Below are positions 1-7,810 of a DNA stretch of 24,968 nucleotides, in pieces; positions within the stretch are counted from its first letter, which is position 1; each line of letters opens with the position of its first letter. The stretch is from the NCBI GenBank assembly GCA_902651635.1, contig CACRSC010000020.1, positions 397,924-422,891 on the forward strand, given 5' to 3'. Both the position numbers and the translations under genes were made by a program. This DNA comes from Mastigamoeba balamuthi (lineage: Eukaryota > Evosea > Mastigamoebida > Mastigamoebidae). The notes under the pieces were generated by a model. It did not search any database. It worked only from the letters and a program-made list of their open reading frames with translations, and was not told the origin of the DNA.

Positions 1-1
1 C

Positions 2-830
2 TGCAACGCCAAGTGCGCCTGCGACTGCCACGCCTGCACCAAGTGCGCCTGCAACAAGAAGTGCGCATGCGACTGCCACGCGTGCACCAAGTGCTCCTGC
101 AACGCGAAGTGCGCCTGCGCCTGCCACGCCTGCACGCAGTGCGCCTGCAACAAGAAGTGCGCCTGCGCCTGCCACGCTTGCACGCAGTGCGCCTGCAACA
201 GAAGTGCGCCTGTGCCTGCCACGCCTGCACGCAGTGCGCTTGCGCCAAGTGCGCCTGCGAGTGCCACGCCTGCGACAAGTGCGCGTGCGGCAAGAAGTGC
301 GCCTGCGCCTGCCACGCCTGCGCCAAGTGCGCCTGCAACAAGAAGTGCGCCTGCGCCTGTCACGCCTGCGATAAGTGCGCCTGCCACTCGAAGTGCGCTT
401 GCGACTGCCACGAATGCACCAAGTGCGCGTGCGGCAAGAAGTGCGCCTGCGACTGCCACGCGTGCACCAAGTGCGCCTGCAATGCCAAGTGCGCCTGCGC
501 CTGCCACGCCTGCACCAAGTGCGCCTGCAATGCCAAGTGCGCCTGCGACTGCCACGCCTGCGACAAGTGCGACTGCAACGCCAAGTGCGCCTGCGACTGC
601 CACGCCTGCACCAAGTGCGCCTGCAACAAGAAGTGCGCCTGCGACTGCCACGCGTGCACCAAGTGCGCCTGCCACTCCGATTGCGCATGCGACTGCCATG
701 CCTGCAACAAGTGTGCCTGCAACGCCAAGTGCGCCTGCGACTGCCACGCGTGCACCAAGTGCGCCTGCAACAAGATGTGCGTCTGCGCCTGCCACGCCTG
801 CGACAAGTGCGCCTGCAACGCCATCAGCTC
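2..830 (+). repeat. 48-bp tandem coding repeat array
   Basis: The unit reads roughly TGCGCCTGCGACTGCCACGC followed by TGCACCAAGTGCGCCTGCAACGCCAAG, and repeats about 17 times with scattered point changes. Changes are mostly codon-preserving or swap D/A, T/D and N-A/N-K at fixed positions, so the array evolves as coding sequence. One unit near 229-260 is shortened. The array stops before the unique C-terminal tail at about 830. Confidence 0.9.
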
Positions 831-1005
831 GTGCGATTGTCCGGCCACGTGCGCCTGCGACTGCAGCGCCGCGGCTTGCATGTGCGACTGCCACAGTAAG
901 GTTGCCTGCGAGCCTCAGTGCACGAAGAGCGCTTGCCAGTGCATGATCGCCCCCGCCTCCAAGGTGGGCTACGCTGCTCCCTGCACTGGTGCCTGCTGCC
1001 ACTGA
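2..1005 (+). CDS. Metallothionein-like Cys-rich repeat protein, 5' partial, frameshifted
   Basis: The 5' end lies outside the window. The reading frame that gives Cys-rich protein is frame 2 from base 2 to about 199, then frame 1 from about 202 to the TGA at 1003-1005. A single missing A in a run that elsewhere reads AACAAGAAG causes the shift. The protein is about 17 tandem copies of a 16-residue unit close to CACDCHACTKCACNAK, with six Cys and one His per unit arranged as CxCxC, CxxC and CxC. It ends in a non-repetitive Cys-rich tail finishing CCH. Such Cys density and CxC spacing is typical of metallothioneins, so binding of Cu, Zn or Cd is the natural inference. At over 330 residues it is far longer than usual metallothioneins of 60-100. 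No signal peptide or start is visible. It could instead be a disulphide-linked structural protein. The frameshift may be real, or an assembly error in a repeat. Confidence 0.75.
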   Translation, partial: QRQVRLRLPRLHQVRLQQEVRMRLPRVHQVLLQREVRLRLPRLHAVRLQQEVRLRLPRLHAVRLQQKCACACHACTQCACAKCACECHACDKCACGKKCACACHACAKCACNKKCACACHACDKCACHSKCACDCHECTKCACGKKCACDCHACTKCACNAKCACACHACTKCACNAKCACDCHACDKCDCNAKCACDCHACTKCACNKKCACDCHACTKCACHSDCACDCHACNKCACNAKCACDCHACTKCACNKMCVCACHACDKCACNAISSCDCPATCACDCSAAACMCDCHSKVACEPQCTKSACQCMIAPASKVGYAAPCTGACCH

Positions 1006-1300
1006 AGCGGTCCCCCCACCATCTCTGCCCTCACTGCTGCACCAAAACGATGAAGGGCAAAAGATAAACAAACAACTTCTCTAGTTCATCACTGAGACCC
1101 GCATGTGATCTGGATGCCATTCCATCCAGTGTACTTCATAAATCTGAAAGACAACCTGGCACGCTGACCGGAGACGTGAAGAAATCGCATCACAGATTAC
1201 ACACTCTACATCTCGCATAAAACGCGACACTATCGCCCTGTGGTTGCCACTGTTCCAGCAGTTGATCATTACGTGAGGTGAGTGCAGCTGAGCAGCAGGC
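1006..1300. other. Intergenic, convergent 3' ends
   Basis: This follows the stop of the Cys-rich repeat gene and is noticeably AT-richer than the flanking genes. It probably holds the 3' untranslated region of that gene and of the putative minus-strand gene ending at 1301. I see no RNA gene or conserved coding frame in it. Confidence 0.5.
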
Positions 1301-1654
1301 TCAGTGCCACGTGTAGAGAGCACACTGGCAGCAGCGGCAGACGTGGGCCGCGTCGCAGGGGGGATTGGTCGCGCAGTGGCAATGGCCTTCGGCGAGAGCG
1401 CACGAGCGTGACCACGAGCAGCGCTGCAGCTGTTGCCCAGTGTCACAGCGTCCCGAGCAAGGGGCAGAGGCGCTCCTGCACGACCCGCGGTCAGACACCG
1501 CGGCGACTTCCTGCTGACAGCATCTCTCGGGGCACGAGCACTGCTGCTGCTGCTGCTTCAGCTGCTCGTTCTGGGAGTTTGAGTTAGAGCCCTCATCGCT
1601 GGTCTCTGGGTGAGAGCAGCCGTGCTGCTGGGTGCTGGAGCTGCTGGAGGGCAT
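1301..1654 (-). CDS. Putative small Ser/Gln/Cys-rich protein
   Basis: This open frame starts at the ATG complementary to 1652-1654 and ends in TGA at 1301, giving 117 residues. It begins MPSSSSSTQQHGC, passes through a Gln run, and then carries 17 Cys in pairs such as CSC, RCC, CHC and CRCCQC, ending LYTWH. I recognise no family. Support comes from the Cys spacing, which resembles the two plus-strand Cys-rich neighbours, and from the absence of a better frame here. Against it, the region is short and the frame stays open for 69 further codons upstream, so it may be chance. If real, it shares a divergent promoter region with the gene at 2252. Metal binding would be the first guess, as for its neighbours. 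Confidence 0.4.
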   Translation of the reverse strand: MPSSSSSTQQHGCSHPETSDEGSNSNSQNEQLKQQQQQCSCPERCCQQEVAAVSDRGSCRSASAPCSGRCDTGQQLQRCSWSRSCALAEGHCHCATNPPCDAAHVCRCCQCALYTWH

Positions 1655-2251
1655 TGCGGCTGGTCTGTGTAATGTTGTCGATCGGTGAAGAGGCAAAAGT
1701 TGAGTGATACGCAGGGTGTGGGCTACGTGGTCTCCCAGAGCCCGATATCGGCACGCGTTCTGCCGGGGGGTGCAGGGGGGTGGCGAAGGTGCTCCGGTGA
1801 TTTGTCCAGCCGGCAGGGCCAAGGCACTGGGAATTCTCTCGGTATCACGCTGGGTGTCCACATGCGGGTCTTCAGTTTCGCTTCTTCGTCTGCCGGGGTC
1901 TGCTTTCTGGCTGACTGGCTGGTCCCTTCTGCACAGGCCAAATCACGCGGATGGCCTGGGCGACCTCCGACACAGACCAACCGTCCAACCGTGGGCCGTG
2001 CTCTGGGGCTTGCAGCGCCCGTCTCTCTGTTCAAAACTCGCCCATACGAATTCTACAACAAACACGCAATTCGACCGGATTTCCGCACCTTCCTTTCCGA
2101 GCTTCCAACCGCTTTGTCTCCCTCCTTTCCTTCCACCTTCCTCCCACTCCCACTGACCTGGCGGTTGTACTCATTCCGTTCATTTCTGTTAAGCACCTCA
2201 TCAGAAGAACACAATACCTCAACAACCTCTCCGACCACCACCCAAGCCATC
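1655..2251. other. Intergenic, probable divergent promoter region
   Basis: About 600 bp separate the putative minus-strand Cys-rich start at 1654 from the plus-strand start at 2252. No frame here shows recognisable protein. The last 150 bp are pyrimidine- and A-rich, with long C/T tracts near 2090-2160 and CCACCACCCAAGCC just before the ATG, as expected for a 5' untranslated leader. Confidence 0.5.
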
Positions 2252-4177
2252 ATGCCGTGCCCCACCCGCTGCCCGTCGTGCTCCAGCCCTCGCTGCTGCT
2301 GCTGCTGCTGCCAGCCGTGCCGTGCCCCCGAGTGCCGTGTGTGCTCGAGCTGCTCGTGTGCCATCGACTGCCAGCCCCGCGTCTGCTCCCGCTGCTCGCG
2401 CTGCCTGCCGCAGCCCCGCCAGTGCCGGTGCTCGTGCCCCCGTGGCCGCCAGCAGTGCCCGTGCCCCTCTGCCCGTGCCGGCCAGTGCGGGTCGCAGTGC
2501 AGCGGCGTGCACGACCTCCTGCGCAGCCCCCAGACCCGTGCAGCCCTCATCGAGGCCCTCGGGAGCCGCGGCTGCGCCCAGCAGGGCTGCCAGGGCGCCC
2601 AGGAGCTGATGCCGGTCGTCGCCCTGTTCGAGCGGTGCCCCTGCGCCCCTGCGGCTGCCACGCAGCTGCTGCGGGCGCTGCTGCAGCCCTCGTCGTGCGC
2701 CTGCTGCAGCGCGACGCTCTGCGGGCTCCTCTGCCAGCTGCTGGGCTCGCAGTGCGGCAGGTCCGCTCTCGGCCGCGTCGCCGAGCGCCTCTCCTCGTCG
2801 TCGTCGTCGCCGTCGACGTCAGCGTCGCAGCAGCCGGAGCAGCGCACGTCAGAGGCCCCGGCCGAGGGCTCCGCTGTGTGCCCCACCGACAGCAACACGC
2901 GCGCTGCAGCGGCGCGGGAGGGCGAGGCGGCGACCCCGGCGGGCGAGAGGCGGGCGGCCGAGTGCGAGTGCGCGGGCCAGCAGCAGGGCGAGGGGGCGCA
3001 GCGCTGCGAGTGCTGCCAGCGGAGCCAGGAGAGCTGCGCCTGCACAGAGACCTGCCGCGCCATCGCCCTCTGCTGCTCGCAGATCCGCGGGGCGCAGGGC
3101 GGCGGGGCCAAGTGCTGCCAGGGGCAGTCGTGCGGCTCGGCTGCGTGCGCCGCGTGCCCCTGCAGCTGCGCCGCCGCCTGCTGCTGCTGTGCCTCGCTCT
3201 GCGCCGCCCTGCGTTGCTGCCAGGCGGCCTGCGACGTCGCCTGCCAGCGTCTCTGCTGCCGCAGCTGCGCGTGCTGCGCGTGCTGCGAGTGTTGCGAGCG
3301 TTGCCAGTACTGCCAGTGCTGCCAGCAGCTGAGCGGCTGCGCGGGGCAGTGCGGCGCGCAGTGCAACTGCAACAACGTCAACAGCGCTGCGTACAGATGC
3401 GAGTGCCTGAGAGCTGGCGAGTGCGCCTGCGGCGACAGAAGGGCATGCCGCGCCTCCTGCTGCCGCCCTGCGCGCGCCTGCTGCTCTGCGTCGTGCGGCT
3501 GCTGCAGTGGCTCCTCGACCGCGCAGCAGTGCGCGTGCCAGTGCCAGTGCCAGTGCCAGCGCTCGCGCTCGGAGTGCGACAGCCGCTCCCGCTGCCAGGG
3601 CGGATGCTGCGCTGACCCGTGTGACGCTGCCGCCGGCCGCTGCACTTGCTGCTGTGGCTCCTCGACCGCGCAGCAGTGCGCGTGCCAGTGCCAGTGCTCG
3701 CGCCGTGTCTGCGACGACCGCTCCCGCTGCCAGGGCGGATGCTGTGCTGCTCCGTGTGACGCTGCCGCCGGCTGCACGTGCTGCAGTGGCTCCTCGTCCC
3801 CGCAGCAGTGCCAGTGCCAGTGCTCGCGCCGTGTCTGCGACGATCGCTCCCGCTGCGCGTACCGCCAGGGCGGACGCTGTGTTGTCCCGTGTGACGCTAC
3901 CGCCGACCGCTGCGCGTGCTGCAGTGGCTCCACGTTCCCGCAGCAGTGCCAGTGCCAGTGCCAGTGCCAGTGCCAGCGCCAGCGCCAGTGCCAGTGCTCG
4001 CGCTGTGTCTGCGACGATCGCAGCCGCCTCTCGTGCTGCCAGGGAGGACGCTGCGCTGTCTCGTGCGACGCGGCTGCCTGCCGCTGCACGTGCTGCCAGC
4101 GCGGCTCCTGCGCTGCCCCTTGCGACGCCGTTGCTGCCTGCCGCTGCTGTCGTCGCTGCCAGTGCAGCTGCCACTGA
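2252..4177 (+). CDS. Large Cys-rich protein with four C-terminal repeats
   Basis: A single open exon encodes 641 residues from ATG 2252. This start was chosen because coding character (a CCCCCC tract, dense Cys) begins here and the upstream in-frame sequence looks like a C/T-rich leader. Residues 1-80 are Cys-rich. About 85-235 is a Cys-poorer, helix-prone region with a poly-Ser run near 181-190. About 250-400 is again dense in Cys with many CC pairs. From about 415 there are four related 40-50-residue repeats containing a GSSxxQQCxCQC stretch and a CDDRSRCQGG...PCDA core. It ends CQCSCH. There is no signal peptide, so a cytosolic or nuclear role is likely. Metal storage is plausible, but the CC-rich composition also resembles keratin-associated high-sulphur proteins, so a cross-linked structural role is an alternative. 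No named family was recognised. Confidence 0.75.
   Translation: MPCPTRCPSCSSPRCCCCCCQPCRAPECRVCSSCSCAIDCQPRVCSRCSRCLPQPRQCRCSCPRGRQQCPCPSARAGQCGSQCSGVHDLLRSPQTRAALIEALGSRGCAQQGCQGAQELMPVVALFERCPCAPAAATQLLRALLQPSSCACCSATLCGLLCQLLGSQCGRSALGRVAERLSSSSSSPSTSASQQPEQRTSEAPAEGSAVCPTDSNTRAAAAREGEAATPAGERRAAECECAGQQQGEGAQRCECCQRSQESCACTETCRAIALCCSQIRGAQGGGAKCCQGQSCGSAACAACPCSCAAACCCCASLCAALRCCQAACDVACQRLCCRSCACCACCECCERCQYCQCCQQLSGCAGQCGAQCNCNNVNSAAYRCECLRAGECACGDRRACRASCCRPARACCSASCGCCSGSSTAQQCACQCQCQCQRSRSECDSRSRCQGGCCADPCDAAAGRCTCCCGSSTAQQCACQCQCSRRVCDDRSRCQGGCCAAPCDAAAGCTCCSGSSSPQQCQCQCSRRVCDDRSRCAYRQGGRCVVPCDATADRCACCSGSTFPQQCQCQCQCQCQRQRQCQCSRCVCDDRSRLSCCQGGRCAVSCDAAACRCTCCQRGSCAAPCDAVAACRCCRRCQCSCH
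3536..4008 (+). repeat. (CAGTGC)n hexanucleotide tracts encoding Gln-Cys runs
   Basis: Tracts of CAGTGC repeated in phase occur at about 3536-3560, 3688-3702, 3808-3822 and 3947-4000. Each sits at the same place in one of the four C-terminal protein repeats. Their lengths differ (QCQC up to QCQCQCQC), as expected for slippage within a coding microsatellite. Confidence 0.85.
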
Positions 4178-4292
4178 GACCCCCAGAGGGCCTGCGCCGC
4201 AGTGCGCCCCCTGCTGACCCGCTGGCCACCCCCCCTTGCACATAGCACACGGCCGCGATCCACAGAGAGCGGCAGCAGACAAACAACAGTTG

Positions 4293-5674
4293 TCACAGCG
4301 GGCAGTTGTCAGCACACCCCACGGCGCTGCTCGAACAGCACGCAGCGTCCGGTTGCAGGGCGCGGGCGATGAGGGGCTCCGCAAGGGCCCGCACGGCCTC
4401 GATGTCGGGGCGCGCGGGAGGAGGGCACCTCTGCAGGACCCAGTCCCACGTCACAAACGCGGTGGCGGCGAACTCGTCGTCGTGGCCCAGCAGCCCTGCC
4501 ACGGACGCCTGCGGGCCCCCCAGGCGCACGACGAACCACGTAGTCCTACGGGCCTTGCCGTCCTCGAGCACACGCCTGCCCACACAGCGACATCACGGAG
4601 GAGAGGTCGTCGGTGAGGACAGGTCTCGAGAGCAGACGAAACGGGGAAGGGGGACTCAGCAGAAACACTAGGCAAGACACATGGCTCAGCGAGCGCAGGA
4701 AAAAAATGAAGAGCTCGACAGTTCAGGACTTCAGTGAACACAGCAATGCGAATGGGGGTGGGCATCTGTTGCTCTCTCGTATGTGCAGAGAGTCTGACAC
4801 AGGAGCAGCAGCAGCAGCAGGAACACCCAGATCAGCCTTGAGTCCCCTTCCGGCGTGGGGCACGCTCGTTCCCATTGGCCACCCGCTCAACTCAACACTT
4901 CGAAGCGCACAAATCAACTGACAGCGCACAGGCCATACACCAGCAGCCCTCGAGGTCCGCAGGAGACTGTCACCCCAGGGGGTGTGCGGTCCAGAGGGTG
5001 GGGAGCGGTGGCAGGGCTCACAGCGTGTCGGGGAGGCGGGCGACGAGCTGGAGCGGGTGCAGCGGCCTCTGCAGGGCCGTCTCCTCGGCAAGCTCCCGCC
5101 ACATGGCCTCCTCCACCGTGGCGTCGCTGGCCTCCACCCCGCCCTTGGGGAACTGCCACTGCGGCACCTCGCGTGAGTCCCCTGCGCTCTCAGTGTGCCC
5201 CCCGGTGTGTTCGCTCCTGAGATGCCAGGCCTGTGGTGCTGTGGTGCTGTGGTGATGTGCTATCGTGCTGTGGTTACTGTGGGTTGCTATGGTGCTGTGG
5301 TGCTGCGTTTGTGGTATTGTGGTATTGTGGTGCTGTGGTTGCTGTGATGTGATGCTGTGGTTGCTGTGGTGCTACATTTGTGGTGTTGTGGTGCTGTGGT
5401 TCTGCGGTGCTGTGGTTGCTGTGGTGCTGTGCTGTGGTGCTGTGGTGCTGTGGTGTTGTGGTGTTGTGGTATTGTGGTGCTGTGGTTGCTGTGGTGCTGC
5501 GTTTGTGGTGTTGTGTGCTGTGGTTGCTGTGCGTTGCTGTGCTGTGTAGAGACGAACGCAGCCAACGTCGGTGCGCTTGCGGACGGACCGCTGCCCGCTC
5601 AGAACGAGGCCGTCGGAGCGGAACACCACCGCCGCCACTGCGTGCCGCTCGCGGTTGACGGGGGCGCTCGCCAT
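4293..5674 (-). CDS. Nudix hydrolase, three exons
   Basis: The exons are 5674-5567, 5167-5022 and 4575-4293. The joints keep phase and give 178 residues. Residues 1-36 form the first strands, with AVAAVVFRSDGLVLSGQRS. Exon 2 holds the Nudix box in WQFPKGGVEASD...VEEAMWRELAEETAL, with the REL-AEE metal-binding core intact. The usual Gly of the final EExG is Ala, and the spacing before RE is slightly changed. Exon 3 carries WFVVRL and the EFAATAFVTWDWV region typical of the C-terminal part of these hydrolases. The family splits nucleoside diphosphates linked to another group, such as diadenosine polyphosphates, ADP-ribose or diphosphoinositol phosphates. The substrate cannot be told here. No signal peptide is seen, so it is probably cytosolic. 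The first donor (GTTGGC) is weak, so that joint may move by a few bases. Intron 2 is 446 nt and could hide a small extra exon. Confidence 0.85.
5200..5545 (-). repeat. TGTGGTGC-type satellite inside Nudix intron 1
   Basis: About 340 bp of near-tandem repeats built from TGTGGTGC and TGTGGTTGC, with variants such as TGTGGTATTG. The strand is strongly purine/pyrimidine-biased: G and T on plus, CAACCACAGCACCA on the transcribed strand. It fills most of the intron between Nudix exons 1 and 2. The long frames that cross it are artefacts of the repeat. Confidence 0.9.
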
Positions 5675-5837
5675 TTGCGGCTTTTGGCACGGGAATTCAA
5701 ATGCGCCTGAAATCTCTTATTCAGATAAAATCTCGCGAATCTATGTACTACTGAAGTCACGCTGGGACGCTGCTGACTCCAGATTATCATTCAATTTATC
5801 TGGAAATGGGGGCTATTCCCTCCTATGCCCCCGACTC

Positions 5838-7505
5838 CTAGAAGGTGTAGGGGTCGCAGCAGCAGCAGGAGCCCTTCTCCTGCACGGGAGTCACTTGGTG
5901 GTGGAACGGCGTGCACGACACCACGAGCAGCTGCGACCCCACGGGACCCCTCGCCCTCAGGGTCATCAGGCAGCTGCCGCCACCACAGCAGCCCTCGCGC
6001 TGGGCGACGCTGCAGAGCAGGAAGAGGTGCCCGTTGGTCCACCAGAACTTGGCCAGCTTGCTGCCCTCGCGCAGCCCCAGCAGCTGCACCTGCGGCACAG
6101 GCGTGCTGTCCAAGCGCTGCCCCTCGCTCATGTCGGTGACCTCGTAGACCCCCGTGGGCCGCAGCACGAGGACCCTGTCGCTCTCCGTCACCGCCACGCC
6201 GAGCACCATGTCGCCCTTGCGCTGCTCGTATCTGCAGGGGCACAGCTGAGGCGGCTGGGAGGTCTGCCACAGCACACGCACTGCCGCCAGGAGATGTCCT
6301 CGATGCAGGCGGGGCGGCCCAGCATGCAGCAGGGCATTCCTACCGAGGGCTGGCATTCCACCAGGTCGTGGCCCATCCCGCCCGAGTGCCCGTACTTGGA
6401 TACCACAAGGAATCCCTGCTGGTACGCCACCACGTCGGTGAACTGCACGTCCGGGAGGTCAGTTGATGCGCGATGCCTGCCTGGTGCAGATGAGTGATCA
6501 GCGCACGACGGCGTTGATGAAGTCGCCGAGCTGCTCGATCGAGGCAGAGGACACGGGGTCGCTCTCGCGCATGAACAGAGCGTACTTGGCCATCAGGATG
6601 TCGTCGATGGCCGCCACCGCCCCGGTGCGCGGGTTGAGCGCGATGGCGTCGATGTGCTTGCGCATCATCCGCGGCACGAGGACCTCGGAGACCTGCGGCG
6701 AGTGTACGGGCCTCGCAGGCGTCCCGAAGTCCACGACAAACACAGCCGCCTCCTTGGTGCCGACAAACACGCGTCCCCAGCGTGCCATCAGCGCCGTTGC
6801 GTGGCATCGCAGCACGCAGCTCACCGTCGTCTACGGCCGCCATCGTGGGTGCCCAGTCAGTGCCAAGCAGCGTGGCAACGGTGCCCAGTGAACTGTGTTC
6901 CTCCTCTTTCTTGAGCTCAAACGAGCAGCCTCTGTGGCCCGCTTGCCACGGCCAGGCGTCACAGGGCGCAATGCACCCGCGGGTGCCGCAGTGTGGACGA
7001 CGTGCTGGGCAGTGGCTCACGTTTGCTGTGAGGTCGTACTGCGTGACGGTGTTGTGCAGGGCAGCGTAGGCGAGCACGTGGCCGCCCGTGAGCCGCCCGT
7101 CGCACTCTGCAGTGGCCGGGTGCCGCCCGTCGAGCCACGAGGAGCAGCCCAGGGCCGCCAGGGCTCCATGGGCGGGCTGCAGCTCCGCAGACAGCGCAGC
7201 GCCCCTGCAGGCCCTCCACACGACCACCGGCGGCCCTGCGCCCCACAGCGCGACACAGCTGCGCCCCCCCGAGTGTCCCCAGGGTCGGAGAAGGCTCGGT
7301 GCGTGGCCTCGTGGCTGGGCAGGGGCGGAGGCTGCCCCGGGGGCTGGGGGGAGCAGCTGCGGGGGTGCTCGGGGGCTCACAAGGGGGGCGCGGGGTAGAG
7401 CGCCCTGCACGCTCGCTCGAACGCCCGGCTGGTCGCGGCGAGGCTCCAGGCGTCGCGCGGGGCCAGGAACGACAGGATCCGCTCCACGACGTCGTCCGTG
7501 AGCAT
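5838..7505 (-). CDS. F-box protein with beta-propeller-like body, five exons
   Basis: The exons are 7505-7381, 7258-7021, 6830-6507, 6442-6282 and 6231-5838. All joints keep phase and give 413 residues. Residues 2-37 (LTDDVVERILSFLAPRDAW...) match an F-box, which docks on SKP1 in SCF ubiquitin ligases. The rest contains repeated short strands such as GRVFVGTKEAAVFVVDF, TGAVAAIDDILMAKYALF, GFLVVSKYGHSGGMGHDLV and DRVLVLRPTGVYEV. These look like blades of a divergent beta-propeller, probably the substrate-recruiting part, but I do not recognise a named repeat. Donors are GTGAGC, GTGAGC, GTGCGC and GTGCGT. The 50- and 64-nt introns have clear branch-point and polypyrimidine signals. Intron 2 (7020-6831) is the least certain. 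The gene is divergent from the receptor PARP gene starting at 7811 and tandem with the Nudix gene. Confidence 0.85.
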
Positions 7506-7810
7506 CTGCGCAACACAACCGAATCTGTGTTTCGTTCGTTTAACGGGAGATTGGGAGAATTGAGCGAGAGATTATCTCACAGATATTGTTGGGTTTCTCG
7601 GTGCGTGCCTGGTCCACCCTCGAAAAACCGTTTTGGAGCCCTGACCTGTGCTCTTAGGTGCCTGTCACGCCAAGAACGATGCCGGGACAAGAGTTCCATT
7701 TTCCCATCGAGCTAATCTGAATCTCCGGGTATCTTAATCCAACACAACAAACAGCCCAGTCGACGAGGCTGTTGTGCTGTTTTCCCACACCGGGTCCCTT
7801 TGTGAGGGCC
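7506..7810. other. Divergent promoter region
   Basis: About 305 bp lie between the starts of the F-box gene (minus) and the receptor PARP gene (plus). It is AT-richer than its neighbours and must hold both promoters. I found no copy here of the palindromic element seen upstream of the genes at 19029 and 24324. Confidence 0.5.

Noticed and set aside
13-200. ATG at 13 as start of the first gene
   Set aside because: That frame gives Leu/Arg-rich protein before the frameshift. The Cys-rich frame is open from base 2 and has no start in the window.
2-830. CRISPR-like regular repeat
   Set aside because: Units are contiguous coding sequence with no unique spacers.
360-881. Minus-strand frame with a QAHL/QSQAH repeat
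   Set aside because: Reverse reading of the 48-bp metallothionein-like array.
1685-2251. 189-codon upstream extension of the second Cys-rich gene
   Set aside because: The composition changes sharply at 2252 and the upstream part is low-Cys with C/T-rich leader features.
2053-4296. 747-codon open frame on the minus strand, rich in Gln, His, Arg and Trp
   Set aside because: It is the antisense shadow of the Cys-rich gene: TGC/CAG codons read backward give Ala, His, Trp and Gln. No independent motif is present.
2849-4384. 511-codon Ala-rich frame on the minus strand
   Set aside because: Same antisense artefact in another frame. Monotonous Ala composition and no start context.
5265-5549. Val/Leu/Cys-rich and Gln/His/Thr-rich small frames
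   Set aside because: All derive from the TGTGGTGC satellite inside the Nudix intron.
6340-7518. 392-codon minus-strand frame as a single gene
   Set aside because: Only part of it is coding (F-box gene exon 2). The F-box and the later exons lie in other frames joined by introns.
7772-7810. Upstream in-frame ATG of gene A
   Set aside because: Starting at 7811 places the signal peptide at the N terminus. The extra 13 residues would put Pro-rich sequence in front of it.
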